From NCBI GenBank assembly GCA_948099385.1, contig CANUEZ040000183.1:7254001-7318000 (forward strand): a DNA stretch of 64,000 nt, in the 5' to 3' direction. Positions 52,501-64,000 of this stretch are shown one piece after another. Source of the DNA: Fasciola hepatica. Lineage: Eukaryota; Platyhelminthes; Trematoda; Plagiorchiida; Fasciolidae. The first letter of the stretch is position 1. Every line of letters starts with the position of its first letter. The notes under the pieces are model-generated. The model was not told the DNA's origin. It worked only from the letters and a program-made list of their open reading frames with translations, and ran no database searches. The position numbers were made by a program, and so were the translations under genes.

Positions 52501-53640
52501 ATGCCTACATCTCCTCCCAGGCGACCCAAAATCACTGTGAGCACTCGCCGTCGCAACACAACTAAATTCCAAAACTCACCGGATAACTGCTCAGTCTCTC
52601 TGGTAGATATACTTGAAAATGCCAATAGACAAACTACGGAAATGAGCAAAACTCTGAGCAGTCTTTCTTCCCGACTTGACTCCGCTGATCTGATTATCGG
52701 TCAACTGATGCCTATAGCGTTCTTGCTTGATCCAACCGCACACCATACCCCAACCAATCTACTACTGGCCACGAAGTTTGTGGACACAAATGCCTCGGAA
52801 ATCTTCAGAAGGATAAAAAAGGCAAACAACGCGATTGTGTTTAACATTCCAGACCGAATACCTCTCTCAGCTGCTAAAAAATATGATATTAAGTGCTTGC
52901 AACCTTGGCTCACAACCGTGCCACTGTGTTAGACTCCACAAAACTTCCCTGCGCACCACCTGTCCACTGCTTTTCCAGTTTACAAATGAAGTTATCGCCA
53001 AGATCTTTATCAGCCGGCAATCGTTAGTCGTAGCCAAAACCGGCTTCAAGTGCGCCAAGATACTTCCGGACAAGACCCCGCTCCAAAGGGAGGTGCACAA
53101 GAGTCACGCCCAGAAAAGTAACCCCGGTGATAGTGCAACTAACAATTCACCCCTAAACTCCGGTGCACCTATCACTGGCCATCCCCCTATGTTGCCATCT
53201 ATTGCAGATCACAATGCAACCGTAGATTTAGACAGTACGTCAATTTCCTCACCCAATGAGCCACCTGGCAAACGCCCCAATGTTCAGAATAGCCCAAGCA
53301 AATCTATAGACTGAAACAAGCGCCCCAGCATTCACAAAACTGATGAAGGTTCTTCCGACTGATCCACCCCCGCGAGCTCGTGTTCTCCACAAGTCTAGAC
53401 GACCCAATTCCTTCTACTAGCTCCATGTCGTGTTATGCAACCGTACCTAAAAATCACCGCACCATCAAACCACCTCCTTCTACACCCATGCATCCTGTTA
53501 CCTCTGGCATTCTTGATAACCCAACCAGGCCCCTAAGCTCACCCGCTGCACTCACCCATTCGCCACCAGAATGTATCTGGATGGGGTTACCGCGACTCTA
53601 ACAGTAGCCAGTAGGGTACAATCCGTAACTTCCAATCTTC
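52501..53640 (+). pseudogene. CR1-group ORF1 relic (related to 22093-23832)
   Basis: From the ATG at 52501 (MPTSPPRRPKI) the frame follows the intact ORF1: SLSSRLDSADLIIGQLMPIAFLLDPTAHHT, ASEIFRRIKKANNAIVFNIPDRIPLSAAKK (to about 52880). A frameshift then moves it to the frame 52835-53314: CNLGSQPCHCVRLHKTSLRTTCPLLFQFTNEVIAKIFISRQS, then ILPDKTPLQRE. A Pro/Ser-rich decayed tail follows to about 53640. No ORF2 of this copy follows directly, so it is truncated or rearranged on the right. Confidence 0.82.
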
Positions 53641-53699
53641 TTCAACCGGGGATCCCGCGTGGTTCGGCAACGTAACTTGTAAGGGCCCTTCAAGCTCCC

Positions 53700-54500
53700 T
53701 TCAGTTTGGCTTCTTTGGCAGTCGTATATGCGTACGCAGCGTGACCACCTTATTCAAGTCAAGGAGGCACGTGGCGAGCGTAAAGCAATTGTAAGGGCTC
53801 CACGAAACGTCGCCCAAGTGTGCAGAAATTGGCCCCGGCTTTCCCCAAGCGGAAGCACAGGCTCCGTCGGAGAGGACACAAGTCTTCAGACTACCGGTGA
53901 AAACAACACTCAGGCCCCTTTTCACAGAGGTTCTCCAGAAAACTGTGTTTCCAAGGTGATAATAAACGGCCACGCCCTACATACCGATTCTAATGTGAAC
54001 TCACTTCTGGAGATTCATCGACATACCCCAGTAGTTAGATCATGGCACCACTGCGTGCAAATCTGGCTGTTGCAGCTCGCCGTCCTAACACAAACTTACA
54101 GTTCGCCGAATCTTCGCTTCATCGGCATAAATGAGACACTGGGACTGCAATAACTGAGGGGGGTCGTTTACAGAAACAAGGAACAACGATGGTCCCGGGG
54201 GAGAAACCTGTGGGACAGAGCGCCGCTGGGACAGAGACTGCACAACTCTCACGGCAAACGTTCTCCCAACTAGGACGCCTTCCATTCAGTGGAACGTGGA
54301 CGCACTTATACCGATGGTCAGGCTTTTCGACAACGGTTTCCCATGGGGCATTACATCTAGCGCTTCACTGAAGTCCACAGTGGAGACTTCTGTGTCAAGC
54401 TCTTCCGATTTGGTAGCGTACCAGCGTCCACTTTTGTTTAGTAAGCCCCATCTCCGAGTCTTGGTTGGTTTTCTTTTACTCTCTTTGAAGCGCTTACACT
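53700..54500 (-). pseudogene. Non-LTR reverse transcriptase relic, minus strand
   Basis: Read leftwards: MPHGKPLSKSL (about 54350), then VPQVSPPGPSLFLVSVNDPPQLLQSQCLIYADEAKI (54200-54100), the RT stretch SGVPQGS-LGPLLFL-F-NDLP...YADD in decayed form (YADE). Decayed thumb-region sequence follows to about 53700. It is opposite in orientation to the CR1 ORF1 relic next to it. CR1/Jockey group is likely; no closer call is possible. Confidence 0.65.
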
Positions 54501-57269
54501 TTTTCGCTTAATCTCTAATATTCTGACCTGGTCATCATGTGACATTGACATACATCTAAGTGTGCCTTGGAGCTCTCCAAAATAAACCGGTATTGTTATA
54601 ATCAGCACGCTTACCGAGGGCCAAATAACGGAGTTTCTTTCCTTTTTTGCTTTTATAAAATGAAGAAGCTCTACTTCCTACGGAAAATCGCTGCTCCTGT
54701 TATAGAGTCATTTAGTCAGTGCACACGAAGCCAGGGTTCGGTGACGGATGATATGAACAATAAGGGTAAGTATATCAACAATGGTGGAAAAGAAGCGGAA
54801 TTTAAGTGAAATTGAGAGAATACGAGAACCTGAGTAAAAACTCGGAAGACTGCAGACAAGAGCGTATGAGCATCAGAATCCGCGGGAGAAAACGAGAATA
54901 AGATGCTCTCCAAAGATAGACATGCGGGTTTTTGTTGCTGAAGGATACCTGACCAATGCAAGACAGGAAAATTCAGGGCCGACACGTAGGAGAGTTCATT
55001 ATGGGGCCTTACACCGATCACCACCAAAAATCGTGTGGAAAAGCCACATAAACTGATGATACTGGATGAGAGCCCGTAATGATACGTAGAAACGTAAAGT
55101 GTGGGGACCCCGTAACTTGAAATTAGTCAGAGCAAATCCGATTGGGTTACCTTTCCGGGCTAGTTTTTTTCAGTTTGCTGGAGTTCTGTAGGAACCCACA
55201 CAGAGCACTCTGGTTAGTTGCAAAGGTAGGCCGTCAGACTCAGAAGCTTTTGTGGTAGTGCTTGGGAAGTGTGCTGTTTACACGTCCGGATAGGTGAATT
55301 TTCACGTTCAAAGAATCCTATTGATTTGTCCGGTTGGGAAATTTTCGAAGTATTCAATGGGCTCAGTGGGGGCACTTGAGAATCAGTTGTTCGGATCCAA
55401 GCTGTTAAAGTGTATACCAGCAGGATCCAATCAGTGAGGCACCTATCGGTGTGGAGGAGGTGCTTTTTCGATCTTGGTGGACCTGAAGAAGGGGGAGGGA
55501 AAAAGTAACAGTCTGGCCATTCTACCGGCTGTAGGCGGGGGCGGCAGGAGTAATAATGAAGAAACCAACACATGGATTCGGGACACGGACTCAAATGTGG
55601 ATATGACTATTCCCCATGGGGGCCGTGAGAAGATAAAGGATGGATTACGGCAACGGGGTAGAACGGGATGATCATGTACTGTGGGCGTAAGCGCAAACCA
55701 GCAGTAGTTGGAGAGCATTAAACGGAGTGGTAAAATTGAACTTTAAGAAAGTAAAAGAAAAACGAGCTGTGGGATCATCGGGTTACAGTTTGAGACCAGG
55801 GGGAAGGTGGGGATAGAATCCAACAGCAGAGGTAAGACGGAGGTCTCGAGGGGGGACTAGTCACGGGGCACTTTTGTTGGGTACGGGAGTTAATATGTTA
55901 GATGGCAATCCACCACTCACTTTGGACAACAAGCTGTTGATGCACAGACCCCAGAATAAAGCACAGAAGGTGAAGTCATAGACGGGTGGTGTTTGTTTTC
56001 TTTTAGGAAATAAAATTCAGGTGGGAATAAGCCTATGGTTATAAAATCCGAGTGTACCGAAGCAAGAGTTATGCCACAGAAGAGGCCACGTGATGAAGCC
56101 TTCAGAAGAGTCTAATGCGGAGGAATTGCCTCAACCTTATTGTTTAATGTGTGAAATACAGTGGGTTCTACTGGAGACATCATAGTGGCAAATGAAGTAT
56201 GATAAAAAGTTCACTGAATTCAGTTGGTTGAAACGGGGGTAAATATCTCATTGTCTTCATTCTGTATTTGGGAGTTTCAATCTGCTAAGTCTCCGCGAAA
56301 TGTTCAGATATTTTGGTTCTTGGTTGCTCGTTATGTTTTACCTTCGTTCGATTCTAACTGTCATCTTGGGAACAATCATAGCTCAGTATGACTGGTAGGG
56401 CCTTTACCTACAGTTGTCTAATATTCGGATGCCATACCAATTAGCACTTGAACGTTCTGCTCCACAGTGGACCTGTCTATATTGAGTTCTGTTATCGCCG
56501 GGCTAGAGATCCAGAAAATAAAATCGTACACGCAAGTTAAGGCATTTTTACCGAGCCATCTACACATCCCATAAGAACTCCCTGCGCTGTTCATAAATCG
56601 AAATGATTTGAAGACCGAAACGCATTCTTACTAGAGCTTATGGAGCTGATCAGAACGTGGTGTCAGGGAAGTCGGGAAAACCCGACGGTCACCTGCAGAT
56701 GTATATGTCGGGGTTATCGAAAACATTGCTTTTGATGCCACGGCATACTTCAGGCCAAAATGGTTTGCTTGAGGAGTGGAGTGAACGTGCTTCACCAGGA
56801 AGCGTGCTTGAGGTTACATCGTTGATAAATTCCTTGGATTGGATTAGGCACTTCGTGAGCCCTTATCACGAGACAAATCGAATCCTTACATATCAAATTT
56901 TACTCGGCCATTTGTTAGCAACATACCGTATCTCTAAACGTTTCATTGGTTATTCGAGCTCACTTGGTTTATCCTGAACAGATTGCCCTATTTTTACTCC
57001 AACGCTAGTTTGCTAGCCAATTCCTGTAAAAAATTCTAGAATCCAGAGCAACCAAAGCCCCTCAAAGATGAATCTTCGATACAACTAAAGTTCGTCACCA
57101 AACCTTACGCTCCCTCGGCACCAAACGTACTACAACGGTTTTCTTAGAATTGAGTATCTCAAAACCATGCGCACAATAATCAAGGCTACCTTCGAACCTG
57201 AATCTTACACCATCAGGGCTATCGGTAAACTCAAATTTACTATTGCCAAGAGTCGCTGTATGAAGAAAT
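54501..57269. other. Unassigned region
   Basis: About 2.8 kb without a recognisable gene. The longest frames (for example 55594-55214 minus, 126 codons; 56657-56977 plus, 106 codons) have no domain motif, and composition is uneven (purine-rich at 54760-56200). I see no tandem repeat, LTR or RNA gene. Confidence 0.4.
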
Positions 57270-58630
57270 AATATCGGAAGTGAACGGTAAGGTTTCTTCT
57301 ACTGAACAGTTTCTATCCAAACTCCTTCCTGCGAGTTACAGTCTCGACCCACGTAAACTTACATCTGAAAAACGTTTATCCAGCACAAGCTGATTCGTCG
57401 AATAAAATTCCTCTGATATCTTCGGGCGACTCAACAACGCGCAGTGCTCTGGTTTTCAATGCCAGCGACCGCATCCCCTTGAATTCCATCCGAAACACCG
57501 GTTCATGCCTGCCAAGTAGCCCATTACCCATGTCGCTGCGTCAGACTCCGAAAGCTAAACTTGCAAAACTGCTGTCCTGTAAGATTTCAACTTCTTAACA
57601 GTATTGACGCCAATAATTTCAATAAAACAGCCTCTTGTTGAGTCTACTATCCTACTAAAGCCTCTGAGCCTCACTAATGTTAAGACTAAAATTCAAAGGA
57701 AGGTTTTTCGAATGATTTCTGGTGCTAAACCCGTGGGGAACGCTACTCTTCTGTATCCATCCCCCTTATCTTGTAGGCCTGGATACCCCGGAGTGAGGTC
57801 GTACCTCCCTGCCAGGTTGCCTAAACAGGCTAACCCTGATTCAAAGGCTTCTGCGTCTTCCTCTAAGCTCCAACCAGCAAACTTTTCTGTGTTTAGCTTC
57901 TAAACCACTTGCCTCAACTGACAACCGATCTCATTCTGCATAATTCGTTCCTCCTGCCCATCCAACAGACAGTCGGTCTTTAAGCAGGTTACCAAGTTCC
58001 CAAATACATATTCCTCTTGGAACCCCCCAACAGTGAATCAACAGGGAGTGGCCATACCCCACTTAAGTGTAAATGTCCACGAATTAATTACGTCAGAGCA
58101 GTGATACTTTCCTTGGCGCACGAGACCCTCTCAAAATCCCAAGAGGTCTAAGGTCTTCTGCGCCGTGACCAGTGGTACCAACTAGAACTTCCGAAACCAT
58201 CAGCCTCCGATCCACTTCACCGAAGGCTGGACTGCATTCTTGCTACCAGCCACCACTACGGCAGCTCAGAACCCTGATGCTTACAGGCCATCTGGTGCTC
58301 CGGGACCCCCACCCTCATAGCTTCCACAGGTTCAGAATTATCTACTAACTGCAGGCTACCCGTAGCTGGTGCTATTTCCCAGGTTACAACGTTGAATGAC
58401 CCACTGATGTTAACTCCAAATCCGTCACCTTTTTGCCAAACTTACCTGCCGCCCAACCAAGATCTGTCCTTCTTACTATCGTATCGTCAACCGCAGGTAC
58501 CAGCCGACCAACTCCTTCATTACCCACCGCCTCCTCAGCACACTACCGCATGCTCGATACCCGGCCTTCCGTTCGTGAACGCGCTCGTTTAGTGACCGTC
58601 CTGCCATCGTCAACCTACATGCAATAGTAA
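57270..58630 (+). pseudogene. CR1-group ORF1 relic, decayed
   Basis: Motifs in order across frames: TEQFLSKLLPASYSLDPRKLTSEKRL (about 57300-57380), SSDIFGRLNNAQ (about 57412-57450), LVFNASDRIPLNSIRN (about 57450-57500), then a long Pro/Ser-rich decayed tail (57700-58630). This parallels the intact ORF1 (KLAPLLCLMDPAASYTQQQLKSA; EIFKRISNSKNA; FNLPDKAPVSQLKS). Together with 59260-61310 it outlines one element of about 4 kb, oriented plus. Confidence 0.62.
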
Positions 58631-59259
58631 CGCTGTTACCAGCTCCAACGTCAATGCCAATAATATCAATTCCCAATCCATGTGTCAATGTAGGCTAGCA
58701 TCCGCTGGACATTCAACAGCCCTCTTTGGAGCCCAATAAGGCTGCCAACCCAAGTAACAGGTTGCGATCATGACTAGCCCTAGTTAATTTCCGCTCCATC
58801 CCTAACAAGTTTAATCGTCCCGAACACCTCCCGCCAACGTTAAGTTAGAGCATTAAACTTGATAGTGGATCCTGGCCCACCGAAATCACTTCTACCAGTG
58901 AGGTCTCCTTGGTGGTCTACGAAGTCCTGAGAACCAGTGGAACCGACAAAGGCTACGGAGGGGGCCTGGTAAGTATCAAACCAATCCCTCAGTAATCATT
59001 CTTCTCCAGCCAGTGTTGGACTCAATTAGCGATCCCATACGGCTTGCTGCCGAATAAGGAACCAGAATGATCCATGTTGCGTGTGTTTCTTGTCCTCCCT
59101 CAGCAGGTAAACTTAAGCTATTTTTTTGCGTGAAACCTGTGAATGCATTGTTTTCCCCCTTTTGAGTGAAAGATTATTTCTGATGACTTCAAGCTGCGTA
59201 GTATATGTTGGTCCAAACGCATAAGACCTTATGACCGTGAATAAGTCTGCTTTAGTATC

Positions 59260-61310
59260 CCCTTTGGAGGATGGGTACAATATGTGACTACCACCATCAG
59301 GAATTAGAACGTGCTCTCCCTCATTTTCACCGAGAATCTCATAAATTTCAATCGCGTCGTGCAGCCGCCAGAATTACTTGTTGGCAATGTTCACCCTTCC
59401 AATCTATTCCTTACAATCTCCCTCGCCGTAAGTATTTACCACACCTCAACTGGAAATCTCAGTCCTCCACAATATTTTATTCGGACTGCGGCAGCCCCTC
59501 AATTTTGGCCAACCCTCAGTTAGCTGCTGATGAATACTACCTCAACTCGACGAGGCGTATGCTACAGCTTCCCTATTGTTGGCTCCACCACTGATCAAAT
59601 TCGAAATTTTCCTCCACTAAAAGCAAATGCCTGAATCTACTAAGGCTTTATCTCCAGGCCCATGATTTCTGTCTCCGTTCCAACAAGAACCGTTTCCCCT
59701 GGATTATTTAGATCGAAACTGAGGCGGCTCTTTCAAGGGAGAAAAGATACTCTTGCTTGCCGCAGCAGCATCCTCAAAATCTCGAAACTTTATGATACCT
59801 GGAACGTAGATGCTAACACGTGGTGTTGTCTAACGAAACATTCGCCACATCACCACGAGAAAGTTTCGGAACTTTCAACCACTACGTCGTCCTCACTAAG
59901 GCTCAAACAGCCAACTTTATTCAGTCATGTATAAATTCCAACACTGAATCCTCTTTTTGCATTGTCCTTCGAAATTAGGACAGCCTCTCGAGCTTCGTCG
60001 CAGTGCAAAGCGGCAGACAATGAAGGACCTGATGGACTGCGTCACGGAGCCGGAAACCTCAGTAAAAACGCGTCATCAGCAGGAATGTTACACGTTTATA
60101 TCTAATCCACGAACAGGGGGCTTGGTGAACACACAATAGCGACAAAGTTCGCATATCCAACATAATAGTGCAGTCATGACGCGTGTGCCAATGAGCCAAT
60201 CGGTCTATCACACGTCACTATTCACATCAACCAGTAGCAGACAGCCTACTGCCTACCCTTCTCAACAACCCTCCGGTCAATCAAGATTACAACAAACCGT
60301 AACCTGACCTAACCGATTACACCTGAGTACCACGCCGGGCTACGGTTTTACTCGTCCTTGAGCAGCCAAGTGGCAAACGATGATGGCACCATTTCAACAC
60401 CTAGCCTTGTAATCAGCGAGGTGACCCAAGATAGTGCTTTGGGCCCCTTTGTAGCTCGTCATGTACGTAAGTGACAAGTTTACCGTGATTTTCCGTGGAC
60501 TCCTCTTGTATTTGCTGATGACGTAAAGCTGCTGTACACCTTTGATCATAGTCCATTTGGAAAAAGTCCTCCGTGGACAAAAGCTGTATTCCTACACACA
60601 AGTGTCAAGTCCTTCCGGAAACTTCTAGTATGGGTGGTCATTTGATCGCCGAAGAATCATCATTGCGTGACCTGAGCATAAACTACCCCTGTTTATCCAA
60701 CTTCTCGTAGCAAGCGGACTCCCAAAGCGGCAAGGTTCCGTAGGCTGATGGGACGCGTTCACAGTACATTCCGCCTGCGTAAGGTTAAACTCAGTGTTTA
60801 CAAGACCCACGTTGGACCATTGCTAGATTATAGTCCAAAAGTTGGCCCTAACATACGCCAGTGTGACGGGATCACCACTGAAAATGTCGAGCTCGTAGTT
60901 ACCGAAATAGTAGTTGGCCTTTCGTCTAGTCCCAACCATAGGCAGAGCTGTAACTCGCCAAGACTCGAACCTCTTTGGCTCCGTCGGATGAAGAATAGCT
61001 TGTCATTTTCCCACTCACTTTTAAAACACTGGTCCTATAATGCGTTTCCAGAGGTACAAAATCCATCAAGCTACAGGTATTCTTTACGGCATAGCAGTCA
61101 CTCGGTTACTAGGCCTTTTTCGAGAATTAGTTCACGGTCTAATTACTTTGATGAATATTCAAATGTGTAGTACAGGTTTCCACCTAAGTACGCGCTTTAG
61201 ACCTCTTGCCGAGGTTTAAAAAGGAATTAAAAGGATTCCTTTATGTACCGACTCTAGTATTCGTCGATGACCCGTACACTCCGGAGAAGCAAGCTTGCGA
61301 ATTTAAATCG
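59260..61310 (+). pseudogene. CR1-group ORF2 relic, RT and C-terminus
   Basis: Weak pre-RT remains (KLRRLFQGRKD, about 59720), GPDGLRHGAGNLSKN (about 60025-60075), VTQDSALGPFVA and FADDVKLLYTFDHS (about 60500-60550) precede the clearer C-terminal frame 60748-61170. That frame reads RLRKVKLSVYKTHVGPLLDYSPKVGPNIRQCDGI, LEPLWLRRMKNSLSFSHSLL and SNYFDEYSNV, matching the last 200 residues of the intact ORF2. The end FKKELKGFLYVPTL...CEFKSGY lies at about 61215-61305. Many stops. Confidence 0.75.
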
Positions 61311-64000
61311 GGTTACCGACACGCGGTTCCGATTCACGGGTCAGGAGATTTACATACTTACTGCACAATATGCCGTGGATTTCAGCCGTTTATTTCTAAA
61401 GCTAAACGCATCTTTCTTGTACAACCTTTTGCACCGCTAAATCTAATCTTCTGCACAGATGGCACTCATTCAAAACTGCACCTATCTCTCTAAACACCGG
61501 CTTTCATTCTTGTCCGTCCCATGCACCGGGCTCTGCGTCAGAGGATATTCGGTCTCAATTCTTATGCTTAAACAACCTCATTAACTGAACTCAACCTCGG
61601 TTATGACGTCACTCATTCTGTTCCCTCACACTACCCTCCAGCTATTTCTGTTCCTTGACTTCATATAGAACTTGGTTTTCTTTTTTACGGGCTGGTTACC
61701 CCAATCCCAGTCACAACCTCGTCATTTAATCTTGTAGCTCTTATTTACCGAAGAATTTTTTCGTATTACCTGCCATGGCCCCGGCATGATCGTAGTCTGC
61801 CTCCCTATCGGCTATCACTTACTTCGTCTATTCCATCATTTCACGCACTAGTTTTTTTGCATGAATCTGAATTTTCCAGGTTGAATCCTTATTTATCCAC
61901 TGAATCTTCCTTTGTTACTCTTCAAAGTTTCATCTTCGTCGTCCCTGTCTGCTCACTTCACCCATCCTCTAAGCTGGGTTTTATCACATTGGCTTTTGAC
62001 CCTACCCGCAAGTAGACAAACACCTCCGTGCTAATAACTTCACTTGACCCCCCAAATAACAGAACTCACCTTCCAGTAATGGCGGCTAGGCTTCTTTAAT
62101 CACCAGTACCCCATAGCTACTTTTTTCAAGTCTTCTTGAGAGCCACCCACCGACTTTACCTAGATGCCATTCCGTTTGTCGCGGATTCACTCAGCAAGTC
62201 TTTTTCTATACAGTATACCGCAGCCCTTTGTGCGCTTTACCCTACCCCACTGTTTACCCAGATCCATCTCATGATTAGCTCTTCCGCGACCGTCGCCGAG
62301 CCTCAGCCGAGATACTTCCACGCCTAAACGCTTTAAAACTTCCCTTCCAGACTCCCAAATTGTGTTGCTCTTGCTCAGTGACAGCTCTGAGCTCTGTGAA
62401 TGCATCGGGCTGATGAATCAGAAAAATGTACACTCGTTCCCATCCCAACGGCTCGAGGCGCGTTCGGATCCGCGGCCTTAGCTGGGGCACACCGAGGGAG
62501 CAGGAAGTCTGACGCGATATGCAGACTCCACTAGAACGACTGATTGCAAAGCCCGAGGCCAAAGCACGGCCAACCCCAACTTCTAGCTTTAGTTGAGGAC
62601 CACTAAATTTCAACTGTGTTACTCCGTTTCCCGCACAAATCCCTTAGCATGGCCCAACTTGTTCTCATCGATTACTTGCTCGTATCCGATATATGTCACT
62701 AAAGATGTAATTACTTACCACTCCTATGCCAAGAATAATAGATCGTTTATTCATTGTCTGTCCTGCTTCTTACAACCGTCTCTTTCATACATATTTCTCC
62801 ACGACGAACGAGATTCCTTTTCTTAAAAAATCTTTGGTTTCTTTCCTCATCAACGTCCCTTTATGGCGTTTCCCTAAAATACTAAGCCTTATTAGTTACA
62901 AGTCTATTCCTGAGGCACTTTCTTTTCCACTCCCCAAAACAAACCTTGCTGCTACCATCGTTATGGTTTTTACTATCACTTCTAATATTGCCATGCACTC
63001 TCGTAATACAGACTCCGGATGACGTCACTGTCTGAAAACCGCCTCCATTTTCGTATATTTGCCACACGTTTTGCTGAAGAATTTCCCCCCTCATCAGTTC
63101 AGCCAGTCATCTGCATTCAGATCTCTTTTTACATCTTCCTTGTCTTGTAAAGCACTATATTCTTTCCACTGATATCCATCGTAAGTTAACTCTTTCAGTA
63201 GATTCCGTTTTTACTAGGTGCTACTTGATCTAACTAAGAAAGAGAAATATTGAAGGTGTGAATTACTCTTTTTCTCTGGGCATCATTTTATTCCTCTCGG
63301 TCTACATTTACTGCTGCGATGACCACTTGACTCAACAGTCCCTTTAGTGTGCTCTTCTATTCTCGAGAGAAGATCTCGGTAATGCATTGCTACAATGTCC
63401 ATTCCCACTTCTGCTGCCGCCATGCTTTGCAGCAACACCAGTCCTGGCCGAAGCTGCTGTTGAAAACAACCTCCGTATTCTTCCTTCGGTCAAAGATCTG
63501 ACAGGTGAATACTTGCTCCATTCAACAGTTCAGCTGATCCCCCATTCTGAAGTATTTATTCGATCATCCTAATCTCCTTGAGCACCACGTTCTCTCTATT
63601 TTTGCCCTATTTAAGTCAAATGTTGTAGATTTTTATAAGTGGACATTCTGTGGTCTTCCCGTAAGGGATAAGAATAATAGACCCATCTTTGACTTATTAT
63701 TATGGGCCTGTCTTTCATTCCTTTTTGACACTACGGCCACTCAGATTCCACTATACGCCAGCCGAGTCGTTTGACCATGCTTGTTCTCATTAACAGTCAT
63801 CATCTCAAGAATGCTCGTTGCTCTCAGTTATGACCTTCCCGAACCATTTAATTTCTACCACCTTCATGGTCTCTCTATTGAGGTGCAATCAGTCGCGGGT
63901 GAAGTGCACTTTTCAGTCGCCATCCCCCAAGCATTACATAATAATCGGCTGATCAACTTCCCTTACTTTGCTGCAGTTTTTTGTCCCTACTGGTCGGCAG
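61311..64000. other. Unassigned region to window end
   Basis: About 2.7 kb, T-rich on the plus strand, with only short frames of unknown origin. The left part is probably the long 3' UTR of the CR1 relic. A short ATTATTAT run near 63694 might be a decayed tail, but I cannot prove a boundary. Confidence 0.4.

Noticed and set aside
55048..55095. CTGATGA followed downstream by GAAAC, a possible third hammerhead
   Set aside because: No stem II pairing next to the core and wrong spacing; chance match. Other CTGATGA/TCATCAG strings (about 1003, 59523, 62402, 63091) fail for the same reason.
1..64000. CRISPR arrays, prokaryotic operons, rRNA genes
   Set aside because: No regularly spaced short repeats, no ribosome-binding-site-led gene strings and no rRNA-like sequence are visible; all features are eukaryotic retroelements.

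Overview
The window reads as gene-poor, repeat-dense DNA from a metazoan, most likely a parasitic flatworm (trematode or cestode). The evidence is the element mix: RTE-clade and CR1-group non-LTR retrotransposons, CsRn1-like Ty3/Gypsy elements (tRNA-Trp-like primer site, CHCC gag knuckle) and BEL/Pao elements. The species cannot be named from sequence alone. I found no convincing host gene, tRNA, rRNA or prokaryotic operon. Nearly every supportable open frame belongs to a retroelement or its remains. || Layout. 1-2290: RTE relic split at about 541-990 by an inverted-repeat insertion that carries two hammerhead-ribozyme-like motifs, one per strand. 2539-2624: (AT)43 microsatellite lying against a second RTE relic (to 3790). 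3800-6850: decayed CsRn1-like Gypsy element with gag, protease, RT, RNase H and integrase remains. 7890-9330: third RTE relic. 9512-14948: nearly intact Gypsy element with 308-bp LTRs (3 differences), a 4-bp target duplication, a tRNA-Trp-type primer site, gag, pol and a polypurine tract, plus a textbook -1 frameshift signal at the gag/pol boundary. 15711-17712: CR1-group relic on the minus strand, cut by the 5' LTR of a BEL element. 17713-31513: BEL copy A (+), interrupted at 21959-28857 by a CR1-group element whose two ORFs are both open. 31586-34936: BEL copy B (-), 5' half only. 35340-38190: CR1-group relics (-). 38195-38498: an old solo-like BEL LTR (+). 38520-45194: complete BEL copy C (-) with a 5-bp target duplication. 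45960-48250: CR1 relic (+). 48880-51230: fourth RTE relic (+). 52501-54500: CR1 ORF1 relic (+) and an RT relic (-). 57270-61310: decayed CR1 element (+). The remaining stretches hold nothing I can identify. || How it fits together. This is a nested-insertion landscape rather than a pathway. The most informative stories are: (1) the hammerhead motifs, which suggest a retrozyme- or Penelope-like repeat; (2) the canonical GGGAAAC slippery site plus hairpin in the Gypsy element; (3) the three BEL copies, whose target duplications, LTR subtypes and shared frameshifts point to ectopic recombination between inverted copies and to a lineage amplified while already carrying broken frames; and (4) the open CR1 element, whose ORF2 frame has no AUG before its endonuclease and which is flanked by an approximately 225-bp direct repeat of its BEL target.
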